Source of the DNA: Candidatus Latescibacterota bacterium
GTDB taxonomy: Bacteria; Latescibacterota; UBA2968
DNA length: 64,000 nucleotides
Assembly (NCBI GenBank): GCA_022821275.1
Contig: JAJEDY010000018.1
Coordinates: 26,539 to 90,538 of the forward strand
Reading direction: 5' to 3'
In this document: one piece after another, positions 8,560 to 17,962 of the stretch
Layout of the letters: the number at the start of each line of letters is the position of its first letter
Numbering within the stretch: the stretch's first letter is position 1
Translations under genes and position numbers: made by a program
The notes under the pieces: generated by a model
Database searches by the model: none
What the model was told of the DNA's origin: nothing
Seen by the model: only the letters and a program-made list of their open reading frames with translations

Positions 8560-10069
8560 AACTTATGTTTTGAGTGAACCACATGGACGAGATGTGGTCG
8601 AACAACTCGCGCTCGAGCGCTTGCTACCTGTATCTGAGATAGTGAAGACGGTGCGGTATTTCGACACGTTTGACTGGCGTTTGTATCAGAAGGGACTCGC
8701 GCTGATACAAGCGGGAAATGCAGTGTATTTACAGCGAATTTCAGATGGTGAATACCCCTTGCAAGATCAGATCGAAATGAAACAACACATAGAAGGCCGC
8801 TTCTGGTGGATGTTCCCAGAGGGCGAGTTGCGCGATACATTGCGGAGTGCGCTCTCTGTTCGGGCGCTATTACTTCGGGCGCAGGTAAGGCAGAAGGTTT
8901 GTGGATTTGGCGTTTTGAATGCAGATGAAAAGACGGTTGTTCGGCTATTCCTCACGCATACCAGCGCAGAAAACAGACATGTTGCGACTTTGGCTTTGCG
9001 AAGCGTGCGGGGATATGAGCGCGATTTTGAGAATTTGCGCCGTCGTTTCCGAAAATTGGATGTTGCACATGTGGCAGAAGATGTATTTGAGCGCGTGATG
9101 AATCTCGCGGGGTGCGTGCCGGGAGATTATTCTTCAAAACTCAATCTCAACCTGAATCACGAGGCGAGTGGCAGGGAGGCAACATGTGAAATTTTGAAAT
9201 GCCTGCACGATGTGATGCGCCAAAATGAAACGGGCATTCGAGCGGATTGGGATACGGAATTTCTGCACGATTTTCGAGTTGCGATTCGGCGCACGCGGTC
9301 TGCACTGACTCAAATCAAAGGCGTTTTGTCCGAAGATGCTGTAGCACATTTTAAGGATGCGTTTCGGCAATTGGGCAGATCGACCAATCGGTTGCGCGAT
9401 CTGGACGTGTATTTACTTGAAGAAGAGGCTTATCGCGCGATGTTGCCCCAATCGCTGCAACCCGGGCTGGATGCCGTGTTTTCGCGCTTAAAAAGCGAGC
9501 GCCGGCGTGCCCTTAGCGACATGGTGCAGGTCCTCGATAAACCCGAATATCTGAACTTGATGGATTCATGGGCGACTTTTTTGCGGGGCGAACAGTCTCG
9601 AGGAGGAAAGGACTCCGCTGTACCTGCTATAGCCCTTGCGCAAAAATTTATTTTTAAGCGTTTTAAGCAGATTCTCAAAAAAGGCCAGGCGATTGGAGAC
9701 CATACGCCCGACGAGGCGTTGCACGATTTGCGAATCGACTGCAAAAAACTGCGCTATTTATTAGAATTTTTTGCCTCGCTTTTTCCCAAAGATAAGATGG
9801 GTAAACTCATCGGGTATATGAAGAAATTACAGGACAATCTGGGAGATTTTAACGATTTATCGGTACAACAACAGGAATTGATGGCTTATTTGAATGAGGT
9901 ATTGCCCCGCAGCCGGCGTGCGGATCGCCTGCTTTGTGCCGCAGCTATTGGCGGTCTTATTGCGCGTTTGCACGACCGGCAGCAAGCTGTTCGGCGCGAA
10001 TTTGCCAGTGCGTTTGCCACATTTTCGGGAAAGAAAAATGTCCGTTTGTACCGCGATTTATTTCGATAG
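8543..10069 (+). CDS. CHAD-domain protein with an N-terminal CYTH-like region
   Basis: This 508-residue protein carries a C-terminal CHAD domain (about residues 215-508), an alpha-helical domain with conserved histidines. Key segments are LHDFRVAIRRTRS (H242) and LHDLRIDCKKLRYLLEFF (H394) with many surrounding basic residues. CHAD proteins of other bacteria bind polyphosphate granules. The first ~190 residues contain short beta-rich stretches that may be a diverged CYTH domain. I chose ATG 8543, within the end of the CYTH gene; an in-frame ATG at 8498 is possible. It is followed after 9 nt by a ParA-type gene, suggesting one operon 8083-10819. Confidence 0.85.
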   Translation: MITRSETYVLSEPHGRDVVEQLALERLLPVSEIVKTVRYFDTFDWRLYQKGLALIQAGNAVYLQRISDGEYPLQDQIEMKQHIEGRFWWMFPEGELRDTLRSALSVRALLLRAQVRQKVCGFGVLNADEKTVVRLFLTHTSAENRHVATLALRSVRGYERDFENLRRRFRKLDVAHVAEDVFERVMNLAGCVPGDYSSKLNLNLNHEASGREATCEILKCLHDVMRQNETGIRADWDTEFLHDFRVAIRRTRSALTQIKGVLSEDAVAHFKDAFRQLGRSTNRLRDLDVYLLEEEAYRAMLPQSLQPGLDAVFSRLKSERRRALSDMVQVLDKPEYLNLMDSWATFLRGEQSRGGKDSAVPAIALAQKFIFKRFKQILKKGQAIGDHTPDEALHDLRIDCKKLRYLLEFFASLFPKDKMGKLIGYMKKLQDNLGDFNDLSVQQQELMAYLNEVLPRSRRADRLLCAAAIGGLIARLHDRQQAVRREFASAFATFSGKKNVRLYRDLFR

Positions 10070-10078
10070 GGAACGCGT

Positions 10079-10819
10079 GTGAGTATCTTTGCGCTGTATA
10101 GCATGAAAGGTGGCGTGGGGAAGACCGCCGCTGCTGTGAATCTCGCTTATGAAGCGGTGCGTTCTGGTGCGACCGCATTGCTGTGCGATTTAGATCCACA
10201 GGGGGCTGCGGCTTTTTATTTTCGAATTCGCGCAAAGAAAAAGTTTGGACGCAAGCGTTTCTTGAAAGGCGGCAAGCATTTAGAAAATAATATTCGGGGA
10301 ACGGACTTTGAAGGTCTGGACTTATTGCCTTCTGCCATGTCTTTTCGCAATCTGGATTTGGGGTTGGACGATCGGACGAAAAACAAAAGCTATTTGAAAC
10401 GTCTGTTGACGCCGATGCGGAAAGAGTACGATTATATTTTTTTGGATTGCCCGCCCAATCTGACGCTCCTTGCCGAGCATGTTTTCAGAGCAGCCGATTA
10501 TGTGATTGTTCCGTGTATTCCGACAACGCTGTCGATGTTGACACATCAAAAGTTGATGGACTTTTTTAAAAAAAATGGGTTGAAGCGCAAAAAATTGGTG
10601 TCGTTTTTTTCAATGGTTGAACAGCGCAAGACAATGCACAGGGAAATGATCGCACAGGTGGGCGAGCGCAAGGGGAAATTTCTGAGCGCGCAAATTCCGT
10701 ACACGACGGATGTAGAGAGAATGGGATGGGCGAGACAACCGGTGGCATGCTTCAAACCGCGTTCAAAGGGAACTCTGGCATATCGAGAACTGTGGACAGA
10801 ATTGCAAATGCTTGGATGA
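10079..10819 (+). CDS. ParA/MinD-family partition ATPase (orphan)
   Basis: This 246-residue ParA-type ATPase starts at GTG. The deviant Walker A is KGGVGKT (residues 10-16) with the signature lysine, the A' motif is CDLDPQG, and Walker B is IFLDCPP. Family members form ATP-dependent dimers on the nucleoid and position plasmids, chromosomes, chemoreceptor clusters or protein microcompartments. There is no ParB gene or obvious parS cluster nearby, so classical DNA partition is less likely. Its place as third gene after CYTH and CHAD suggests that it positions or segregates whatever the CHAD protein binds. That is an inference. A strong hairpin follows at 10864. Confidence 0.88.
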   Translation: MSIFALYSMKGGVGKTAAAVNLAYEAVRSGATALLCDLDPQGAAAFYFRIRAKKKFGRKRFLKGGKHLENNIRGTDFEGLDLLPSAMSFRNLDLGLDDRTKNKSYLKRLLTPMRKEYDYIFLDCPPNLTLLAEHVFRAADYVIVPCIPTTLSMLTHQKLMDFFKKNGLKRKKLVSFFSMVEQRKTMHREMIAQVGERKGKFLSAQIPYTTDVERMGWARQPVACFKPRSKGTLAYRELWTELQMLG

Positions 10820-10863
10820 GTGGTTGCGATGCCTTACCAGGCGCATATACGCGTTTAAAATAA

Positions 10864-10895
10864 CCAACCCCCCGATAAACTTGTCGGGGGGTTGG
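10864..10895. terminator. Bidirectional terminator hairpin
   Basis: A perfect 12-bp stem CCAACCCCCCGA / TCGGGGGGTTGG with an 8-nt loop lies between the convergent parA-like and tonB genes. The minus-strand side is followed by TTATTTTAA. The plus-strand side has only a weak T tract (TGTTTG). Confidence 0.85.
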
Positions 10896-10911
10896 TGTTT
10901 GCGTTCGTAAA

Positions 10912-11598
10912 TTAGTTGGTAATTCGGAAACGTATGGGTATGACGAGATAGACTTTAACAGGTCTATCATTTTGACGGGCTGGCTTAAAACGGTATTGAT
11001 TAACGGACTGAAGGGCCGCTTTGTAAAAAATTTCTTTGCCTTTGACAGCCAAGGCCTGTTCGACTACTCCGGCTTTGTCAACCAGTATTTTCAAGTGAAC
11101 GGTGCCTTCAATACCCGCCTTGAGGGCGACCGGGGGATATACTGGTGCTACGCGATGGATGAGCACGGGTTTTTCTTCGACCATGAAATATTCGAGTATC
11201 TCTTCTTCTGGTTCCTCTATTGCTGCGGTCTCGACTGGGGGAGGTGGCACATGGAGATCAACCTTATCGAAATCGAGATCTGTGGTTTCAATAGTAACGT
11301 CGTCGGGAATATCCTCGCTTTCGGTTGCAATGGGAATAGACGGCCGTGGCGGTGGCGGCGCACGGTGAATCTGCTGTGTTTCCGGTATATCGACGGTCTC
11401 GATGATGATGGTTTTGCGCTCTATTTTGCGCGTACCGGCTGTGAATGTGGGAAACATCATCCCCACGCCCACATGCAAGACGAATGCAATCACCATGCTG
11501 ATGCGGAATATACTCTTATAAGTGCGTTTGAGATCACAGGCTGGATTTTTAGTACGCGGAATTTCAGGCGTAATCCACTGATCTGATTCTTTGTTCAT
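10912..11598 (-). CDS. TonB-family energy transducer
   Basis: This 228-residue protein passes proton-motive force from an ExbBD motor to outer-membrane transporters. It has a cytoplasmic N terminus, one transmembrane anchor at about residues 30-50 (ISMVIAFVLHVGVGMMF), a periplasmic proline-rich span (APPPPRPS, VPPPPVE), and a C-terminal TonB domain (about 150-228) with the EGTVHLKILVD and FKPARQNDRPVKV stretches. GAGAAG precedes the ATG. exbB and exbD are not in the window. The gene is divergent from the envelope operon starting at 11830, with 231 nt between them. Confidence 0.9.
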   Translation of the reverse strand: MNKESDQWITPEIPRTKNPACDLKRTYKSIFRISMVIAFVLHVGVGMMFPTFTAGTRKIERKTIIIETVDIPETQQIHRAPPPPRPSIPIATESEDIPDDVTIETTDLDFDKVDLHVPPPPVETAAIEEPEEEILEYFMVEEKPVLIHRVAPVYPPVALKAGIEGTVHLKILVDKAGVVEQALAVKGKEIFYKAALQSVNQYRFKPARQNDRPVKVYLVIPIRFRITN

Positions 11599-11829
11599 AG
11601 TTCTTCTCGGCAGAAAGAATTGCGGGCTTATGTGATTGAGCTTTCGGCTTGCTTTGCTGGCTACTGGAGCCGCTTATACTTACCTGTTTATAAATTTTAA
11701 CATCACCGTAATGGAAAGGCAAGGTATTTTTGCAAGCCCTTGTTCGACAAAACTACTTGTTTATTCATAGTTCGTATCAATATATTGAAGACAGTTGATC
11801 AATGATCTACTCTTCTCGTGGTCAAAACA
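11599..11829. other. Divergent intergenic region, promoter content unresolved
   Basis: This gap separates the divergent tonB and lipoprotein genes and must hold at least one promoter for each. It is AT-rich around 11685-11800. No hexamer pair with standard spacing stands out, and no repeat or RNA gene is visible. Confidence 0.4.
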
Positions 11830-13386
11830 ATGAAAAATCGCTTCCTTCATTTGTTATTTGTGTCTGCTATCGGTATTCTGGCCGGATGTTATAACCCCCA
11901 ACGCGATCTGAGTATAGATCCATACAATACACCGCTCATCCATATTCTTGATGCCTCCTTTAATATTGAGGATTCAACAACAGGAGTAGTCGTTGTGCAG
12001 TGGGAGTATCTCGGGCAGAAGCGCGTTGAGAATTTTGTCCTCCAGCGTCGAGATAATATTTCCGGTTTTAGAAATATCGAGCGCACCTCCGGCGCCGATG
12101 CCCAGGGCAGATACGCGACCGTGGGGGCGTTCCGAGACTACAAACCATTCGCTGGCGAGCCCCTGCAATACCGCGTGGTTGCCGAACATAGCGAGGGTGG
12201 TCTGGTGAGTACTTCTGCAGTTGAAATCCCTATCCCCGGTGCTGGTTTGCGCGAAGTTCGGCGCGACCCCACTGCTCTTGCCGTGCAACTCGTTTGGCAT
12301 AATGAGGGAAACGAGGCAAAAAGGTATGAAATTTTGCGGACGCCTGAAGGCGGCGATAAAAAGGTGATTTCCGTCATAGAAGCCTGGGAGGGGGAGACCT
12401 CCTTTTGGGATCGGTCGATTTCTGACAATCGCCCTTATACTTATGCCATAAGGTCTTTCTATTTTATTGCAGGGTCTGGTATTTCCTTGCAGGACGTGAG
12501 TCTCACGAGCCGCAGTGTGCGCATGCAATTTTATCGCGAGGCAGGACGACACATCGTGGAAACTCTGAGCGGTGCAAACGAGCGCATGCGGCTTTCAGCA
12601 TCTGATTCCGATGGCGAAGCCGACATGCTCGCCCTGATTGTTCGCCCCAACCAGATTTCGCTTTCTCGCCTGCGGCATACCCTGAGTGTCGATATTTCCA
12701 ATACGCTATCGCGCCACCTTGTCGGAACTTCTTTTCCGCGACTGAACGACCTCTTGCCGCAATCGGTAGATCTGGCTGGACCTTCGCTTGAGGGGCGAGG
12801 TGCTCTTCAACGCGCTTATATCGGCGGTCTGGACCGGTCCGGGCGCGTTGTAGTAGCAGGTATCGAACTGGTGAATAATAGCACGGTGTGGCGCATTCCC
12901 GACAATTGGGTAAGTGCGTCTTCACAGGTGCGGCTGGCTCAGGATACTCAACAACGAGTTTATATTGCGACCGGTGGGCGATTGCGCGTCTATTCTGCCG
13001 CGGGTTCTCCTGTGGGTGCTTTAGATCTCCCAAATGGAAACCCCGTAGATATCGCCGTTCACAATCGTGTTATCTGGATTGCACGGGCAAATGGGATTCA
13101 ACGAGGCGTTTTGCACTTTTCTGGAGAAGCGATCAGCAATATCGCGTGGGAAGATGTGCTACATCCAGAGATCGAGCCGCGCGCTTTAACGCTCAATGCT
13201 GCGGGGCAGATTTTTGTAATGGAACGCACGCAGATACGCGTGTTTCGAGCAAATGGAGAAGATCTTCTATCGTGGACATCGCCTGCAGGCATATTCTCAT
13301 CCGGTGATCTGACGATCGGCAGATCGAGCCCAAATCTCTTACATCTTTCAGATGATAGTGGGGGGGTCATAACGTATGTACCGTAG
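11830..13386 (+). CDS. Lipoprotein with two FN3-like domains and a beta-propeller-like C-terminal half
   Basis: The 518-residue protein starts with a signal peptide and lipobox (FVSAIGILAGC, lipidated C20). Two consecutive fibronectin-III-like domains follow (about residues 35-130 and 135-230, each ending in a YRVVA or YAIRSFY strand). The C-terminal ~280 residues contain repeated strands such as IGGLDRSGRVVVAG and IYIATGGRLRVYSAAG, suggesting a propeller. I chose ATG 11830 over the GTG 12 nt upstream. The next gene starts inside its last codons (11-nt overlap). Probably an envelope-anchored protein acting with the two downstream products. Not matched to a named family. Confidence 0.72.
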   Translation: MKNRFLHLLFVSAIGILAGCYNPQRDLSIDPYNTPLIHILDASFNIEDSTTGVVVVQWEYLGQKRVENFVLQRRDNISGFRNIERTSGADAQGRYATVGAFRDYKPFAGEPLQYRVVAEHSEGGLVSTSAVEIPIPGAGLREVRRDPTALAVQLVWHNEGNEAKRYEILRTPEGGDKKVISVIEAWEGETSFWDRSISDNRPYTYAIRSFYFIAGSGISLQDVSLTSRSVRMQFYREAGRHIVETLSGANERMRLSASDSDGEADMLALIVRPNQISLSRLRHTLSVDISNTLSRHLVGTSFPRLNDLLPQSVDLAGPSLEGRGALQRAYIGGLDRSGRVVVAGIELVNNSTVWRIPDNWVSASSQVRLAQDTQQRVYIATGGRLRVYSAAGSPVGALDLPNGNPVDIAVHNRVIWIARANGIQRGVLHFSGEAISNIAWEDVLHPEIEPRALTLNAAGQIFVMERTQIRVFRANGEDLLSWTSPAGIFSSGDLTIGRSSPNLLHLSDDSGGVITYVP

Positions 13387-14152
13387 TCTATTTGTCTGGG
13401 TGTTGTTTTGTCTGGCGATGGGTTCGGCATGGGCGGATGACCAAAAAATTGTCGAAAAAGCACAGACCGCCTATCGCGCAGGTGATTATGCCAGCGCATT
13501 TGAGACGCTCTCTCATCTTCCGAGCCTGTTGGGCGTGGTGCCTTTGTTCGATAGACCGCAACAGAGCCAGAGAGCCGAGATCTTTTTTGATCTGGGGCGC
13601 ATTCACATGGCGTCTGGCGATACGATTCGTGCGCATCTGGTACTTGTCGAGGCATTTCACCTGGATCCAGAGGCCAACAAGGGGATTATGGACATACCCC
13701 CGGACCAGGCACTTGCTGATACGCGGGCGTTGCTTCTGAGCATGCGCCGCAAAACGTTGCGACAAACGCTTGGAGAAACCACATTTTGGGGTGCTACGGG
13801 CCGCTCGCTTCTCTTGCCGGGGTGGGGACAGTTGTACCGCGGACACAAAAAACGGGGATATGTCTTTATGGGGACTTCCGCAGTACTCGCTGCGGCCTGG
13901 CTCGTGGCCGATATATCCTATCGCAGTTCATATAATACCTATCGCGGTACGCGCTTGACTGATTTGCAATTGGGTCAACCCGTATCCGGCACGAATTCCG
14001 ATGCGTTTACCCAAAACTTTGAACGCGTGCAATCTCGCGCTGGGCGAGCCAATCTCGCGCTGGGTTTGCTCGCTGCGATCTGGTTATCCAATGTATTGGA
14101 TCATCTGGTAATCGGGCCCGCTCAGGTTACCCTGTCGGTACCCATAAATTGA
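13376..14152 (+). CDS. Secreted/membrane protein with TPR-like region and DUF5683-like membrane segment
   Basis: This 258-residue protein has a signal peptide (residues 1-20, ending SAWAD), a helical TPR-like part (about 22-110) and the segment LLPGWGQLYRGHKKRGY followed by a hydrophobic helix. That arrangement matches the membrane domain named DUF5683 in other bacteria. A second hydrophobic segment lies near residues 225-245. It overlaps the lipoprotein gene and is 15 nt from the GWxTD gene, so the three are likely co-expressed. The function is unknown; its neighbours suggest envelope assembly or sensing. Confidence 0.7.
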   Translation: MYRSLFVWVLFCLAMGSAWADDQKIVEKAQTAYRAGDYASAFETLSHLPSLLGVVPLFDRPQQSQRAEIFFDLGRIHMASGDTIRAHLVLVEAFHLDPEANKGIMDIPPDQALADTRALLLSMRRKTLRQTLGETTFWGATGRSLLLPGWGQLYRGHKKRGYVFMGTSAVLAAAWLVADISYRSSYNTYRGTRLTDLQLGQPVSGTNSDAFTQNFERVQSRAGRANLALGLLAAIWLSNVLDHLVIGPAQVTLSVPIN

Positions 14153-14167
14153 GAAAGGCCGAGTTTG

Positions 14168-17100
14168 ATGCCATTGCTGAGGCGAAAAATGTCCTATCGG
14201 ATATATTTCTATGTACTGGTTGCGTTGCTGTCACCTGTCAGCGCTTTTTCTCAGCCGCCAGCCACCTTCCGATTGGCAATCGCGCCCTTTTATTCTCCTT
14301 ATAATAGCGATTACGGCGTCTATATGGCCGATCGTATCGCCTACGAACTCCATCGCCGCGCTTATGTTCCCGCTCTGGGAAGGTCGCGTTTTGTTTTAAT
14401 AGAAGCCGATGTACCAATGGGGGAGATAGATCAGACAGATAGTCAGCTTTCTTCCGAGCTACACGAGTTCCTTAGCAACAGGGTTCCCGCCACCTATCTT
14501 TTGACGGGTTCTGTCGCGTTTACGGGGATTTATTTGCTCAAACTCAAACTCATTGATCTCCGGACAGGTACGATTGTCTGGACTGGCGATGTGCGGGACA
14601 ATCCGGCATGGGTATGGACGCGAGCGCATCGAACTATGGGGGAGATTCCCGCTACCGCAGTGCGGTTTTCGCTCGGATTTGCCGAAGAGGAAACACCTGT
14701 ACCCGCACCAGAGGCCGAGCATTTGCCACATCATATTCTCATGCAACCGCTCCATACTACGGATTATTTGCCGCTTGCTGCCGATTGCGAAATGCACCTC
14801 AAAAATGCGATTCAGCGCGATGGGTTGTTTTCTCTCGTACCAGGGGCATTAAAGGGGAAACAGGGGCGTGAGCGGTTTTCTCGCATCAGTCCCGATTTGC
14901 GCAGAGAGGCATCAGAAACAACGCTTGCGGAGGCCATCTTGACGGGGAGTTTACTCGTTCTGGGAAAAGATGGCGCCACGGACAATATCGGCCTGGTGTT
15001 GCGTTTGATTGAAGTAGAGACCGGGCAAATTCTCTGGATGGGATCTTCAACTGGACGAAGGGTCTGGAGATGGGACAAAATGGCGGATATCATATCTGCA
15101 ACCCTGGGACGGCTCGGTGAAGATCTTTCGCAGTACGGGGCAGGAGCCGCAGAAACGCAGATTGCAGCGTTACGCGACCAGGCAACAGACGGGGAATCGT
15201 GGAGTGCTCTGGGACATGCCTATCTCGAGCGGGGATTGCTCAAACAAGCTGAAGAAGCATTTGAAAAAGCCATGATCTTTCCCGACGCACAGGCACGGGC
15301 ACGCGCGGGAAAAGGGCTGGTACTGCTAAGGCGAGGAGGACATTTCGGTGACGGCGTGCAAGCACTGAGATCTGCAATCCGATCTGATCCAGATTATCTG
15401 GATGCGTACAGCTTTTTGGCACAAGCTCTTCTCGATCAGGGAATGATCGATGGCGTGAAAATTGCCGAAAATGCCATCCGTCGTGATTCGACATATCTCC
15501 CGCCATACCGCGTTCTGGGCGATTGGTATGCCGATAGTGAAGACCACCAAAGAGCACGGGCATTTTACCAGACGTATTTGACGCGCGATCCCGACGATGA
15601 AGTCGCTGTGCGGCTGGGCAGAAGTCTGTTGCAGTTAAAAAATTATAGAGATATCGACCGCTTTATCGCACCCATCGCACGCGAAAAAACCGAAGCTTCG
15701 CATTTGTTGCCAGTTATGGCAATCAAAGCACTGCGGGTGAAGCGCTACGAGGAATCGACCCAATTGTTCGAGCGATTCCTCGCGCAAATTGATGCGCGTG
15801 AACGACAGCTTTACGACGATATTCGGGTACTGTTGTCAGAAGAGGAAATAGCGATTTACCACGCGCTTGGCGATACGGAAAAGAAAAAGTATGTGGCGCG
15901 TTTTTGGCGTGCCAAAAATCCGAATTTATCCAACACGTACAACGAGCGGCAACTGGCGCACTACGAACGGGTCTGGATGGCGCGCTGGGCATTTGGACGG
16001 GAAAATTATCCCTATGATCGGCGCGGTGAAGTCTATATCCGCTACGGTGAACCCGATTACCGCGCCCGCTCTGGATGGATTTCCTCGCTACCTTCAACGC
16101 GCGTGCAGGAAGTAAAGGAAAAGGTGTATCGAGAATTGTATCGGGATCCCAATGATAGTGAATTGATTGGTCCAGTTTTTCCCATTCGGAGCGATCGCGG
16201 ATTTGCTGCCGAGCGCGCAAGCAATGTGCTCGATACGCCAGATCAGGATTCTTTTGGCCCGATTGAGAGAAGCCGTGTGGAAACCGCTCGCAGCGACCCC
16301 TCTCAGGAAGCGTATGCGCCTGTCACCACGCAACATGACCGCAGTATCGTGCCCTGGGAGTCGTGGGTCTATACCGAGATAGATGGCGGTATGGTTATCG
16401 ATTTCACACGCGAATTGGGTGGCGTATCCGGGTTTGATTTCGCTCCCATACCGCCCATACCGCCCACTATGCTCAGAGACAATATTCGCATTGCAGAACA
16501 CGCCCCGGCAATTCGCTACAAAAACGCCACAGTGAACCATCCCGACGAATTTCGCAAAGCACCTCGTTTGTCGCTGGGCACTTTTTACTTTGACCTGGCG
16601 AACTTTCGAGGCAGTGCAGACAAAACCCGCGTGGATGTTATGTATGTCATACCGCTTGAACATTTACTCGCCGTTACAGATGGGCAACACCCCCAGGTGG
16701 TACTCGAACACGCAGTCGCACTGGCCGATTCAGCATATCATATGGTGTATCGAAACGCGCAAAAAGAACAACATTTTGTAGATACTTCAAATGTCTCCAC
16801 TCGAGAAGTCGTGGGTATCACGCGCCAGGACATACCCGCCGGGATGTATCATCTAACACTGACCATTACCGATGTTATGACCGCACGGCAAGGTGTACTC
16901 GCACTTGATGTAACAATTGATGACTACAGTAAAGAACAGCTTCATATCAGCGACCTTATGCTTGTTAAAAGTTTATCGGATACGCTACGCGATGCGCGAT
17001 TTCGACGGGGAAGGTGGCAGGTCGTTCCCAATCCTCGGAGGATCGTTCGTGCGCCCAATCCACTCGCATTTTATTGCGAAGTGTACAATTTGGCAAAAGA

Positions 17101-17362
17101 CGAGTTTGGACAGACCCGCTATCGCGTGACAACCGCAGTCAAGGCAGCCGAAACAGAGCAGAGGCGTACGCCGGGCACTGTTGAACAACCCGAGATCGCG
17201 CTTTCTTATACACAGGTGGGCAATAGCGATTGGGAGCGTCTGCCCCTTGAAGTCCATCTCGAACACGCACAGGCAGGACAAAATCGTCTCTTTGTGATTA
17301 TTGAAGATCTCGTTTCGGGAACACGAGTGGCAAAGGATACTTTTTTTCAGTATATTCGGTGA
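14168..17362 (+). CDS. GWxTD-domain protein with TolB/FlgO-like and TPR regions
   Basis: This ~1064-residue exported protein has a hydrophobic signal peptide at about residues 10-30. Two related N-terminal domains (about 35-175 and 190-320) each contain a TGS..L..G..L.L.LI...TG.I.W pattern like the CsgG/TolB-N/FlgO group. TPR repeats follow at about 335-480. A GWxTD-type domain near 590-640 contains DRRGEVYIRYGEPDYR, with the GW..TD element degenerate (ENYPYD). The C-terminal half is beta-rich. GWxTD proteins occur mainly in FCB and related phyla and are poorly understood. The start is ATG 14168; TTG 14165 or ATG 14189 are alternatives. It is the last gene of the envelope operon. Confidence 0.8.
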   Translation: MPLLRRKMSYRIYFYVLVALLSPVSAFSQPPATFRLAIAPFYSPYNSDYGVYMADRIAYELHRRAYVPALGRSRFVLIEADVPMGEIDQTDSQLSSELHEFLSNRVPATYLLTGSVAFTGIYLLKLKLIDLRTGTIVWTGDVRDNPAWVWTRAHRTMGEIPATAVRFSLGFAEEETPVPAPEAEHLPHHILMQPLHTTDYLPLAADCEMHLKNAIQRDGLFSLVPGALKGKQGRERFSRISPDLRREASETTLAEAILTGSLLVLGKDGATDNIGLVLRLIEVETGQILWMGSSTGRRVWRWDKMADIISATLGRLGEDLSQYGAGAAETQIAALRDQATDGESWSALGHAYLERGLLKQAEEAFEKAMIFPDAQARARAGKGLVLLRRGGHFGDGVQALRSAIRSDPDYLDAYSFLAQALLDQGMIDGVKIAENAIRRDSTYLPPYRVLGDWYADSEDHQRARAFYQTYLTRDPDDEVAVRLGRSLLQLKNYRDIDRFIAPIAREKTEASHLLPVMAIKALRVKRYEESTQLFERFLAQIDARERQLYDDIRVLLSEEEIAIYHALGDTEKKKYVARFWRAKNPNLSNTYNERQLAHYERVWMARWAFGRENYPYDRRGEVYIRYGEPDYRARSGWISSLPSTRVQEVKEKVYRELYRDPNDSELIGPVFPIRSDRGFAAERASNVLDTPDQDSFGPIERSRVETARSDPSQEAYAPVTTQHDRSIVPWESWVYTEIDGGMVIDFTRELGGVSGFDFAPIPPIPPTMLRDNIRIAEHAPAIRYKNATVNHPDEFRKAPRLSLGTFYFDLANFRGSADKTRVDVMYVIPLEHLLAVTDGQHPQVVLEHAVALADSAYHMVYRNAQKEQHFVDTSNVSTREVVGITRQDIPAGMYHLTLTITDVMTARQGVLALDVTIDDYSKEQLHISDLMLVKSLSDTLRDARFRRGRWQVVPNPRRIVRAPNPLAFYCEVYNLAKDEFGQTRYRVTTAVKAAETEQRRTPGTVEQPEIALSYTQVGNSDWERLPLEVHLEHAQAGQNRLFVIIEDLVSGTRVAKDTFFQYIR

Positions 17363-17443
17363 TTCGTCTATTCGCTCGTTTTTTTGGGCTGATTGATTGA
17401 CAGAAATGCGTGCTTTGCTTAAGTTTGCCTGAAGGAGAGAAAA

Positions 17444-17791
17444 ATGGAAAAGCCTGATTTTAGCGAAGATGAACGCATATTGGCCGTTTTGACGGACAAT
17501 ACCGATATTGAAGCATTTAGCAATCTGATGGAACACGCTCATGAACAGGGGATCAGTGCGGCTGATTTTATTCGCGAAGAACCCAGGCGCACCTCTCGAA
17601 AGCGGATTCGCAAGCTCTGCCTGAAAAATCGCAAGCGGTCCCTGCAGGTGATGTTCCAATCCATTATCAAATCGCTGTGGGATCGCCCTGTTACTGATAC
17701 TTCGGCAGTCGAATCCCTATATGGGATGCCTTCACAATTTGGCAAACCCCACCGCAATGGTCATACCAACAAAGGGAATAAGGGTGAATAA
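17444..17791 (+). CDS. Hypothetical basic protein
   Basis: This 115-residue protein has an acidic N-terminal helix region and a strongly basic middle (EEPRRTSRKRIRKLCLKNRKRS) that could bind nucleic acid. AAGGAGAG lies just before the ATG. It overlaps the next small gene by 8 nt, and both lead into ruvX. No family is recognised. Confidence 0.6.
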   Translation: MEKPDFSEDERILAVLTDNTDIEAFSNLMEHAHEQGISAADFIREEPRRTSRKRIRKLCLKNRKRSLQVMFQSIIKSLWDRPVTDTSAVESLYGMPSQFGKPHRNGHTNKGNKGE

Positions 17792-17960
17792 TCCATTGAT
17801 CCTTCGGGCACATATTGACGAAATAGAAGCCCTTAGAGACGATTTGCTGCCCTATGCAAAATGCGGACAGGTCGATGCACGCAAACTCGCGGTTGCCCTC
17901 CACAAAGTCGCAATGGAAAAACGCGATCGCTTGCGAGGCCATACCGATGGGCAACCCTGA
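17784..17960 (+). CDS. Small helical protein upstream of ruvX
   Basis: This 58-residue protein starts at GTG 17784, with AAGGGAATAAGG upstream and an 8-nt overlap with the preceding gene. It is predicted almost entirely helical (HIDEIEALRDDLLPYAKC, LAVALHKVAMEKRDRL). It ends 2 nt before ruvX, so it is probably part of the same transcript. A longer start at 17721 would lie within the preceding gene and is less likely. Function unknown. Confidence 0.5.
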   Translation: MNNPLILRAHIDEIEALRDDLLPYAKCGQVDARKLAVALHKVAMEKRDRLRGHTDGQP

Positions 17961-17962
17961 TT

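Noticed and set aside
10079..10819. Plasmid partition or chromosome origin region
   Set aside because: No ParB, parS-like repeats, dnaA or rep gene is present; the ParA sits in a CYTH/CHAD operon.
10972..11586. 204-codon plus-strand frame opposite tonB
   Set aside because: The minus strand encodes a clear TonB; the plus frame has no start signal or recognisable domain.
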